64,000 nt of DNA from Basilea psittacipulmonis DSM 24701. Its GTDB lineage: Bacteria; Pseudomonadota; Gammaproteobacteria; Burkholderiales; Burkholderiaceae_B. The position numbers were made by a program, and so were the translations under genes. Below, piece after piece: positions 37,841 through 48,700 of this stretch (positions within the stretch are counted from its first letter, which is position 1; every line of letters begins with the position of its first letter). The stretch spans positions 1,674,001-1,738,000 of the forward strand of contig NZ_CP009238.1 of the NCBI RefSeq assembly GCF_000743945.1, given 5' to 3'. The notes below the pieces were generated by a model. It was not told the DNA's origin and did no database searches. It worked only from the letters and a program-made list of their open reading frames with translations.

Positions 37841-39502
37841 TTATTTTTGTTCTGTTTCCTTATCTTTTAAATATCGGAACGCATTAGAAACCACAAATCC
37901 GTACATCTGACCGAGATTGTCACTTTGTTCGCCGTCTTTTAGCGAAGATCTTAAAAACGCCATCAATTCTCTCATTAGGTTCGCTTGTTTAATAAGCTCC
38001 ATCACTTCAGGAGAAATCGGCTGTTCGGCAACCTTTTCATCATAAACAAGAATATCAACCCACTGACGAACATTGTCCATCTTGTCTAAACTTAAATAGT
38101 CTGGATGATAGCCCCATCCCACAATCTGCGAAAGTGCTGGTTTCATCACATACGTTTGATTTAAGCGACGAGGTTTCTTACCCAAATCAATAAGTCGGTT
38201 TACAAAATGCTGCTTTTTCTTAACATAAACCAAGTCGCCGTATCGCATACTCTCAATCGTTACAGTATTGTTCAAACTGTAATGAGGTAATAATTTAGCA
38301 ATCCAACCATATTGAAGATGTTGCAATGAGGTAGCCACTACTTGATTATTTTGATTCGTCAATATCAAGTTATCTAAAGGTTCTTCAATCTTAGGTGACT
38401 CAATTAATTGTTTATCAAATTTAAACAAGTCTTCTTTCAGCACGGCTGGCGTAGGCTCTACCTCGGGTTCTGGAGTCACCTCAGGTTTAACAGGCTCTTC
38501 GACCACTGGCGATGTAGGCTCTGCCTCGGGTTCTGGAGTCACTTCAGGTTTAGCTGGTTCCTCAACCACAGGCGGCGTAGGCTCTACCTCGGGTTCAGGC
38601 GTGACTTTTGAGATAGGTGCACGTTGTTTCTCATCACGATAAGTCGACGCTGCATTCATTTGACTAATCACGTTTGATTTAAATGGGAACGTTTGCAACA
38701 CTTCATTTGAAAGGTGTCTATCCTCATCTATTTGATCAAACCATGACTCTTTTTCTGGTCTTGTTTTTCCAGTAAGCGTGTGACTTTTATCTACCGTAAT
38801 ACTGGATTTTTCAGGTGCTGAAGAACGCGTGACAGTTGCGGGTTGACTAGCCACTACTTTTAACTTATTCGATTTTCCCGTTTGGGTCACACTTGTTTTA
38901 TCAAACTGTTCCGACTGTTTTTTTTCTTGAATCAAAGTCGGGTTTTCTGGGTAAAAAACTTTCTCTGGAATAATCGTACGTTGATCCGCATAAGAATTTG
39001 TTTTTTGCCAATCAAAGAAACTCTCTTTTGTCGCTTGCATGCTTTTTTTGGACGAGGCTTTATCTAACGATTTATCTATTTTTCCGCTTGAACGCGAAGC
39101 AAGTTGTCCTACCGCTACACCGTCAACACTCACTTTTTCTGGCAAAGCTTCTATCGATCGCGATACAGTACCACTAGAATTCGTGTCATCAGCCGTTGTT
39201 TCCGTCGCGGGTATGTTTGGCAACAAATCAATAGACACCCACACGGCATTCTCGTCATAGCTCAGATGAACTGGCTGACCACCAAAAGCCGTGACAGCAT
39301 ATTGATTATTCAACGTAACCGAAGAAGTTGACTCAGAGGAATGATGGTTCGGATGTGTTGGGTTGATATGCCCTTGATTAAAACTGACTGCTGCATCGGC
39401 ATATACGAATAAACCTGACATCAACATTCCTGTCACTAGCATGGGAGCTTGATACAGAAACTTCTTTGTCAATCTAGAGCTTATTAATTTGTGTTCATCC
39501 AT
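37841..39502 (-). CDS. exported Pro/Glu-repeat protein next to the adhesin, unrecognised
   Basis: This 553-residue protein has a long basic N-region, then a hydrophobic signal segment (about residues 18-37) ending in ADA-AVSF, a likely signal peptidase site. Residues 40-300 are Ser/Lys/Thr-rich and probably disordered. They contain two copies of a short KES[FW]FD motif. Residues near 300-355 hold 2.5 copies of a 21-residue Pro/Glu/Val repeat (TPEPEVEPTPPVVEEP type). The last 190 residues look folded (RYGDLVYVKKKQHFVNRLI, IVGWGYHPDYLSL). I recognise no family. It is directly downstream of the giant adhesin, with a terminator between. A periplasmic helper or stalk-associated role is inference. 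No OmpA-like peptidoglycan motif as in TpgA was seen. Confidence 0.75.
   Translation of the reverse strand: MDEHKLISSRLTKKFLYQAPMLVTGMLMSGLFVYADAAVSFNQGHINPTHPNHHSSESTSSVTLNNQYAVTAFGGQPVHLSYDENAVWVSIDLLPNIPATETTADDTNSSGTVSRSIEALPEKVSVDGVAVGQLASRSSGKIDKSLDKASSKKSMQATKESFFDWQKTNSYADQRTIIPEKVFYPENPTLIQEKKQSEQFDKTSVTQTGKSNKLKVVASQPATVTRSSAPEKSSITVDKSHTLTGKTRPEKESWFDQIDEDRHLSNEVLQTFPFKSNVISQMNAASTYRDEKQRAPISKVTPEPEVEPTPPVVEEPAKPEVTPEPEAEPTSPVVEEPVKPEVTPEPEVEPTPAVLKEDLFKFDKQLIESPKIEEPLDNLILTNQNNQVVATSLQHLQYGWIAKLLPHYSLNNTVTIESMRYGDLVYVKKKQHFVNRLIDLGKKPRRLNQTYVMKPALSQIVGWGYHPDYLSLDKMDNVRQWVDILVYDEKVAEQPISPEVMELIKQANLMRELMAFLRSSLKDGEQSDNLGQMYGFVVSNAFRYLKDKETEQK
38447..38605 (-). repeat. 63-bp tandem repeat encoding Pro/Glu-rich segments
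   Basis: About 2.5 copies of a 63-bp unit encode a 21-residue block alternating EPEVEPTP and VVEEPxKPEVTP. Copies differ by only a few bases, so copy number could vary between strains. Confidence 0.8.
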
Positions 39503-39646
39503 ACCAACGATACTCGTGTATTTTTACAGCACTACTTACCGAAACCAAAAAAAACTATTGGCATTTTACCCCTAAACACTTTGTAATTATCAAAGTTCCT
39601 CAATAAACCACAAAGAACGCAACAGAATTTAAACAATTTTGATTCC

Positions 39647-39684
39647 AAAAAATAAAGCGAAGCGTTATAAAACACCTCGCTTTA
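39647..39684 (-). terminator. terminator of the trimeric autotransporter gene
   Basis: TAAAGCGA and TCGCTTTA form an 8-bp stem (39653-39684). On the minus strand a run of six T follows, about 45 bp past the adhesin stop codon. Confidence 0.7.
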
Positions 39685-39728
39685 CTTAATGGTCAGAACT
39701 CATCGCTTGTCACGACGAGTAACTGGGT

Positions 39729-42700
39729 TTACCACTGGTAGCCGATACCAACTGTTCCGCCGACATCACCACGCGTATTGGTGGTTCCAGATGCTTTAAT
39801 GACCACTTTACCATTGTCACTAATGCTGGATACGCCAATAGCAATCGCACTTTGTCCGCGGAAGGTACTACCTGCAATAGCCACCATGTTCTTACCCGGG
39901 CGATAAGCCTGTGGTAAGCCTGCTGTTGCCATCGCATTCGCCACACCGGCACTTAGATCTTTATCCAAGTTATCGATCTGTTTGCCTAAAGCACTGATCG
40001 CCTGCGAATTACGTGCCACCTGCATATTGGTTGCATGTAACTGACTACCGTTGATCGCATCGGTTGAAGTTGCCGAAATCACGCCAGGAGCTACATGTTG
40101 TAACTGACGTTCAGCACCTTCAGTACCAAAGGACACAACAGCTGGACCGGTTGGGTTCTGGTCGTTCACCGTTAAGCCGGCGACTTCACCGTCAAATGCC
40201 GCATAATAACCATTATTATCTTGTGTTGGTTTATGTGCTGCTTTTGCTTTTGAACCTGCACCGATAGCCACAGAGCCTGATGTAGCGTCTTGTTCAACAA
40301 CCGCATCATCATTATCGCCGGTACTACCTGCTTTGAAGTACTTATTGGCCTGAGTAGCTGCTTTCAACTGCGATACGTTAACGGCATCGGTGTCTGCAGT
40401 GCCTGCGGCCACATTGGTAATCTTCTGACTACCTGCATCGATACCAGTTTTCTTCACACTTGGGCCGTCTTTAATCGTTAAGCCTTCTGTCGTGACGCTG
40501 GTATCACCAGCTTTCAGACTACCAGTATCACCTAAGTCCACGTCCTTAGCCAATTTCACTACCAAGTTGCCACCTTCATTGACAACGCCGATGTTGCCTT
40601 TAGTCAACTGGGTTGCATCAGTCGCACCACCTTTGATCGTTAAGGTCTCGCCAAGTGTCTTCGATACCGCCTGACCATCATCACCTTGGAAGCTTAACTT
40701 GCTCTCCTTAATACCTTTAACAGCATTTTGAATTGCAAATAATTGGCTACCATTCACTGCATCGGTGCTAGCTGCGCTAATATCGCCAGCAGCCACGCCA
40801 GTAATCTTGTTACCACCGTTATACAAGCCATCTGCAGAGATGCTGACTGTCTTGCCATCAGCTCCCATATAAGTGCTGCCTGCCGCCATATGTAAGGCTT
40901 TGTTACCTTGATCATCTGTGCTGATCACGCCCATATCTGATACCGATGTACCGTTGGACTTATCAGCCACCTTACCAACAGTCAAGCCTTTGTCGCCATC
41001 TAGCGTTACGTTAGCCTTACCTTCCTTGTTATTCAAGGTCACCTTACCTGTTGAGTCTTTTTTACCCAATGTTACTTGGTCGTTTAAGGCAACTTTCACG
41101 GCATTATTATCCACCGATGTAGTGATATTCTGATTATCGCCATTCACAGTAATGGTATTACCTAAATCAGCTTTAACCTCGTTATTATCATCAGCTTTCA
41201 GACCAAATCCACCTGTAACAGAGGAGGTGATCGCGTTCATCGCATTTTTCAAGTCACCAATATTAGCAGCATTAGTCAAAGTATCATCTTTTGCATCAGC
41301 TAGGTTAGTACTTCCTAAACCACTAGCCACCTTCGTGATCTGTTTACCGCCCGCATCAATGCCTGTAGACGTTACTTTCACCGGTCCTACTGTCAAGCCT
41401 GTGCTATCCAAGGTGTTATCACCCGCTTTGAACGTACCGCCTGTAATTATGCCTGTTGCGGTGATGTCTTTTAAGCCTGTCAATGACTCAGCTAGTTTCA
41501 CCACTAAAGCACCATCTTTGCTCTCTACGCCGATGTTCTTGTCGGTTAGAGTGCCTGTCGCGCCACCTTTAATCGTTAAGGTATCACCTAGTTTCTTAGC
41601 AATTTCTTGGTTATCATCGCCTTGGAACTTCAAGCCTTTATCTGTCAACTCAGTCTTCGCTGTGTCAATCGCACTATAAACGGTTCCGCCCGTCACAACA
41701 TCAGTATTGCCATCTTCTACCTTACCGTCTTTCTTCACAGCTAAGTTATAAGTATCTCCAGCGCCATTTGTGCCTTCTGTCTTCGTCACGGTCACGCTAG
41801 CATCGTCTGATTTAACTGTTGTCTTAGCTGCTTCGATCGCTTTATTAACAGTATCACCTGTGACTAAGCCTGTGTCATCTTTAGCTACCTTACCGTCAGC
41901 TTTCACGTCCACTTTAACCGTGCTATCTGTCAACGTTACCGTTGTATGATTACCATCTGCAAACGTCACTGTATCCCCTGGCGCCACAGTCTTCGTCGTA
42001 CCAGCACTACCTACTTTTAGGTTCCAACCTTTGTTGGCAGTTGTTTCCACCGCTTGCAACTGACTATAGTTCACCGCATCGTTAGCGTTAGAACCTGCAG
42101 CCACGTTCGTGATCTTCTGACTACCCGCATCAATACCTGTAGACGTTACTTTCACCGGTCCTACTGTCAAGCCTGTACTATTCAAGGTGTTATCACCCGC
42201 TTTGAACGTACCACCAGTAATCGTTCCTGTTGCATTGATGTCCTGTAAACCAGTTAGCGATTTCGCTAATTTCACCACGAGGCTATCACCATCTTTAACC
42301 ACCTTGATGTTGCCATCAGCTGTTTCACCTGTCGCGCCACCTTTGATCGTTAAGGTATCGCCCAATGACTTCGTTACCACCTGACTATCATCGCCTTGGA
42401 ACTTCAAGCCTTTATCTGTCAATTCAGTCTTCGCTGTGTCAATCGCGCTATAAACCGTTCCGCCCGTCACAACATCAGTGTTGCCACTTACTACTTGACC
42501 GTCTTTCTTCACAGATAAGTCATATTTCTCACCTGTTGAATCAGTCGCCTCAGTCTTCGTTATGGTCACGCTATTGTCTTTAGACTCAACCGTTGTCCTA
42601 GACACTTTCTTCGCATCTTCAATCGCTTTATTAACCGCATCGCCAGTTACTAAGCCTGTGTTGCCACTTGTTACCTGACCATCAGCTTTCACGTTCACTT

Positions 42701-45700
42701 TAACCGTGCTATCTGTCAACGACACCGTTGTATGATCGCCATCTGCAAACGTCACTGTTCCTTCTGGTTTAACCGTTGTCGTATTAGAACCCACTTTTAA
42801 GTTCCAACCTTTGTTAGCAGTTTCTGCTGCACTCTTCGCGGCGTTTGCTGTGGTTTGTGCATTATCTGCTTTCGTTTCCACCGCACTTAATTGACTATAG
42901 TTCACCGCATCAGTACCAGCAGTACCATTTGCCACCTTCGTGATCTTCTTACCGCCTGCATCAATACCGCTCGTAGTCACACTTGGCCCGCCTGTAATCG
43001 TTAAGCCATTGCTGTTCAAGCTTGCTTTTCCATCATCTCCAAACGTAATGCCGTCTGCTGATACTTTCGTATCGCCTGCTTTCACGCTACCGTTCGCACC
43101 TAAGTCCACGTCCTTAGCCAGTTTCACTACTAAAGCACCATCTTTGCTCTCTACGCCGATGTTGTTGCCGGTTAGAGTACCTGTCGCACCTCCTTTAATG
43201 GTTAGCTCTTCGTTCAATTTCTTCGCAATCGTGTCACCACTATCACCTTTGAACTTCAAGCCATCTTCTAATGTCGCTACGGTGTGCTGTTTGTTATCTG
43301 GATCTGTGTACACAATACGGGTGATGCTATTGCCATCTACACCGGCTTTACCCGCTTCGCCTGTCGCACCATTCTGACCATTCGTGCCGTTCGCTCCGTC
43401 TTTGCCTGCAATCGCAATGGTTGTGCCGTTCGTACCGTCTTTACCTTTTAACACAACGGTCTGAGTTTCTAATTGCTCAGTGCTTGCATTAATGGTCACA
43501 GTACCGTCACTATTCTCCAAGCTCACGTTCTTACCGGCTTTCAACGTCACTTTCTTGTCTTTAGCTTCAACTTCCTTAGTTGTTGTACCATCGTTGGTTG
43601 TCGCTAACGTCCATTGATCCGCTTGAACAGCTTCTTGAGCATCACTAATCGCTTTATCTAACTGTTCTTTATTGACCGCATCAGTATTAGCTGTACCCTC
43701 AGCTACGTTCGTGATCTTCTGACTACCCGCATCAATACCTGTAGACGTTACTTTCACCGGTCCTACTGTCAAGCCTGTACTATTCAAGGTGTTATCACCC
43801 GCTTTGAACGTACCACCAGTAATCGTTCCTGTTGCATTGATGTCCTGTAAACCAGTTAGCGATTTCGCTAATTTCACCACGAGGCTATCACCATCTTTAA
43901 CCACCTTGATGTTGCCATCAGCTGTTTCACCTGTCGCACCACCTTTAATGGTTAACATCTCACCTAGTTTCTTCGCTACTGCCTGACTATCATCGCCTTG
44001 GAACTTCAAGCCTTTATCTGTCAATTCAGTCTTCGCTGTGTCAATCGCGCTATAAACCGTTCCGCCCGTCACAACATCAGTATTGCCACTTACTACTTGA
44101 CCGTCTTTCTTCACAGATAAGTCGTACTTCTCACCTTCTGTTGCTGTCGCTGCTGTCTTCGTCACGGTCACGCTATTGTCTTTAGACTCAACCGTTGTCT
44201 TAGACACTTTCTTCGCATCTTCGATCGCACTGTAAACATCGCCACCTTTCACTAAGCCTGTGTCACCACTTGCTACTTGTCCGTTAGCAACAACATTTAC
44301 TTTCACGGTATTGCTACTACTATCCAACTCTACCTTCGTATTCGTACCATCTGCAAACGTCACTGTTCCTTCTGGTTTAACCGTTGTCGTATTCGTACCT
44401 ACTTTTAAGTTCCAACCTTTGTTAGCAGTTTCTGCTGCACTCTTCGCGGCGTTTGCTGTGGTTTGTGCATTATCTGCTTTCGTTTCCACCGCACTTAACT
44501 GACCTTTATTGACCGCATCGCTATCAGCAGTACCATTTGCCACCTTCGTGATCTTCTGACTTCCAGCATCGATACCTGTAGACGTTACTTTCACCGGTCC
44601 TACTGTCAAGCCTGTGCTGTCCAAGGTGTTATTACCGGCTTTGAACGTACCACCAGTAATCGTTCCTGTTGCATTGATGTCCTGTAAACCAGTTAGCGAT
44701 TTCGCTAATTTCACCACGAGGCTATCACCATCTTTAACCACCTTGATGTTGCCATCAGCTGTTTCACCTGTCGCACCACCTTTGATCGTTAAGGTATCGC
44801 CTAGTTTCTTCGCTACTGCCTGACTATCATCGCCTTGGAACTTCAAGCCTTTATCTGTCAATTCAGTCTTCGCTGTGTCAATCGCGCTATAAACCGTTCC
44901 GCCCGTCACAACATCAGTATTGCCACTTACTACTTGACCGTCTTTCTTCACAGATAAGTCGTACTTCTCACCTTCTGTTGCTGTCGCTGCTGTCTTCGTC
45001 ACGGTCACGCTATTGTCTTTAGACTCAACCGTTGTCTTAGACACTTTCTTCGCATCTTCAATCGCTTTATTAACCGCATCGCCAGTTACTAAGCCTGTGT
45101 TGCCACTTGTTACCTGACCATCAGCTTTCACGTTCACTTTAACCGTGCTATCTGTCAACGACACCGTTGTATGATCGCCATCTGCAAACGTCACTGTTCC
45201 TTCTGGTTTAACCGTTGTCGTATTAGAACCCACTTTTAAGTTCCAACCTTTGTTAGCAGTTTCTGCTGCACTCTTCGCGGCGTTTGCTGTGGTTTGTGCA
45301 TTATCTGCTTTCGTTTCCACCGCACTTAATTGACTATAGTTCACCGCATCAGTACCAGCAGTACCATTTGCCACCTTCGTGATCTTCTTACCGCCTGCAT
45401 CAATACCGCTCGTAGTCACACTTGGCCCGCCTGTAATCGTTAAGCCATTGCTGTTCAAGCTTGCTTTTCCATCATCTCCAAACGTAATGCCGTCTGCTGA
45501 TACTTTCGTATCGCCTGCTTTCACGCTACCGTTCGCACCTAAGTCCACGTCCTTAGCCAGTTTCACTACTAAAGCACCATCTTTGCTTTCTACGCCGATG
45601 TTGTTGTCAGTTAACTTGTTTGACTCAGTCACACCACCTTTAATGGTTAAAGTCTCGTTCAGTTTCTTCGCAATCGCGTTACCGCTATCACCTGCAAACT

Positions 45701-48700
45701 TCAAGCCATCTTCTAAGGTCGCTACCGTGTGCTTGGTCGTACCATCTGGATCGGTGTACACGATACGGGTGATGCTATTGCCGTCTAAGCCTACTGCACC
45801 TGCATCGCCTGTCGCACCATTCTGACCATTCGTGCCGTTCGCTCCGTCTTTGCCTGCAATCGCAATGGTTGTGCCGTTCGTGCCATCGCCTAACTTCACG
45901 GTCTTACTCTCTACCGTATCTGTATTCGCGTTGATCGTCACCGTTCCATTCGCATTCTCTAAGCTTACGTTCTTACCAGCTTTCAACGTCACTTTCTTGT
46001 CTTTAGCTTCAACATTCGTAACAGTGCTACCGTCGTTCGTTGTCGCTAACGTCCATTGATCGCCTTGTGCCGCCGTAATCTGACCAGTCACGCCCTCAAT
46101 CGCTTTATCTAACTGTTCTTTATTGACCGCATCAGTATTAGCTGTACCATTCGCTACGTTCGTGATCTTCTTACCGCCTGCATCAATACCTGTAGACGTT
46201 ACTTTCACCGGTCCTACTGTCAAGCCTGTACTATTCAAGGTGTTATCACCGGCTTTGAACGTTCCACCACTAATCGTGCCTGTTGCTGTAATATTCTCTA
46301 AGCCTGTTAGCGATTTCGCTAATTTCACCACGAGGCTACCATCAGTGCCTTTAACCACCTTGATGTTGCCATCAGCTGTTTCACCTGTCGCGCCACCTTT
46401 AATCGTTAAGGTATCACCTAATGACTTCGTTACCACCTGACTATCATCGCCTTGGAACTTCAAGCCTTTACCTGTCAACTCAGTCTTCGCACCTTCGATC
46501 GCCGTATTAACCGCATCGCCAGTTACTAAGCCTGTGTTACCACTTGCTACTTGTCCGTTAGCCTCAACATTTACTTTCACGGTATTGCTACTACTATCCA
46601 ACTCTACCTTCGTATTCGTACCATCTGCAAACGTCACGCTTCCTTCTGGCGCAATGTTCTTCGTTGTTGAACCTACTTTTAGGTTCCAACCTTTATTGGC
46701 TTGAGTTGTTGCCGCTTCTGCTGCACTCTTAGCAGTTTCCGCTGCTGTCTTAGCGGCGTCTGCTGTGGTTTGTGCTTTATCTGCTTTCGTTTCCACCGCA
46801 CTTAATTGACTAAAGTTCACCGCATCAGTACCAGCAGTACCATTCGCCACCTTCGTGATCTTCTTACCGCCTGCATCAATACCGCTCGTAGTCACACTTG
46901 GGCCGCCTGTAATCGTTAAGCCATTGCTGTTCAAGCTTGCCGCACCACCTTCAAACGTAATACCGTCGGATCCTACTTTTGTCTTATCTACTTTCAGACT
47001 TCCAGTGCTACCTAAGTCCACGTCCTTAGCCAGTTTCACTAACAATTCGCCATCTTTGCTTTCTACGCCGATGTTGTTGTCAGTTAACTTGTTTGACTCA
47101 GTCACACCACCTTTAATGGTTAAAGTCTCGTTCAGTTTCTTCGCAATCGCGTTACCGCTATCACCTGCAAACTTCAAGCCATCTTCTAAGGTCGCTACCG
47201 TGTGCTTGGTCGTACCATCTGGATCGGTGTACACGATACGGGTGATGCTATTGCCGTCTAAGCCTACTGCACCTGCATCGCCTGTCGCACCATTCTGACC
47301 ATTCGTGCCGTTCGCTCCGTCTTTACCTGCTATCGCGATGGTTGTGCCGTTCGTGCCATCGCCTAACTTCACGGTCTTACTCTCTACCGTATCCGTATTC
47401 GCGTTGATCGTCACCGTGCCATTCGTATTATCCAAGCTGACGTTCTTACCGGCTTTTAACGTCACTTTCTTATCTTTAGCAGTAACATCTGTGCTGCTCG
47501 TTCCATCGTTCGTCGCTAACGTCCATTGATCGCCTTGAGCTGCCGTAATCTTGCCTGTTACAGTCTCAATCGCTTGATCTAACTGGCCTTTATTGACCGC
47601 ATCGTTTTTACCACTACCATCGGCTACGTTGCTGATTACCTTGTTACCAGCATCAATACCAGCTTTCTTCACGCTTGGACCACCACTGATCGTTAAGCCT
47701 TCTGTCGTGATGCTCGTATCACCCGCCTTCAACGTACCACCAGTAATCGTTCCTGTTGCATTGATGTCCTGTAAACCAGTTAGCGATTTCGCTAATTTCA
47801 CCACGAGGCTATCACCATCTTTAACCACCTTGATGTTGCCATCAGCTGTTTCACCTGTCGCGCCACCTTTGATCGTTAAGGTATCGCCTAGTTTCTTCGC
47901 TACTGCCTGACTATCATCGCCTTGGAACTTCAAGCCTTTATCTGTCAATTCAGTCTTCGCTGTGTCAATCGCGCTATAAACCGTTCCGCCCGTCACAACA
48001 TCAGTGTTGCCACTTACTACTTGACCGTCTTTCTTCACAGATAAGTCGTACTTCTCACCTTCTGTTGCTGTCGCTGCTGTCTTCGTCACGGTCACGCTAT
48101 TGTCTTTAGACTCAACCGTTGTCTTAGACACTTTCTTCGCATCTTCAATCGCTTTATTAACCGCATCGCCAGTTACTAAGCCTGTGTTGCCACTTGTTAC
48201 CTGACCATCAGCTTTCACGTTCACTTTAACCGTGCTATCTGTCAACGACACCGTTGTATGATCGCCATCTGCAAACGTCACGCTTCCTTCTGGCGCAATG
48301 TTCTTCGTTGTTGAACCTACTTTTAGGTTCCAACCTTTATTGGCTTGAGTTGTTGCCGCTTCTGCTGCACTCTTAGCAGTTTCCGCTGCTGTCTTAGCGG
48401 CGTCTGCTGTGGTTTGTGCTTTATCTGCTTTCGTTTCCACCGCACTTAATTGACTAAAGTTCACCGCATCAGTACCTGCAGTACCATTCGCCACCTTCGT
48501 GATCTTCTTACCGCCTGCATCAATACCGCTCGTGGTGACACTTGGGCCGCCTGTAATCGTTAAGCCATTGCTGTTCAAGCTTGCCGCACCACCTTCAAAC
48601 GTAATACCGTCGGATCCTACTTTTGTCTTATCTACTTTCAGACTTCCAGTGCTACCTAAGTCCACGTCCTTAGCCAGTTTCACTAACAATTCGCCATCTT

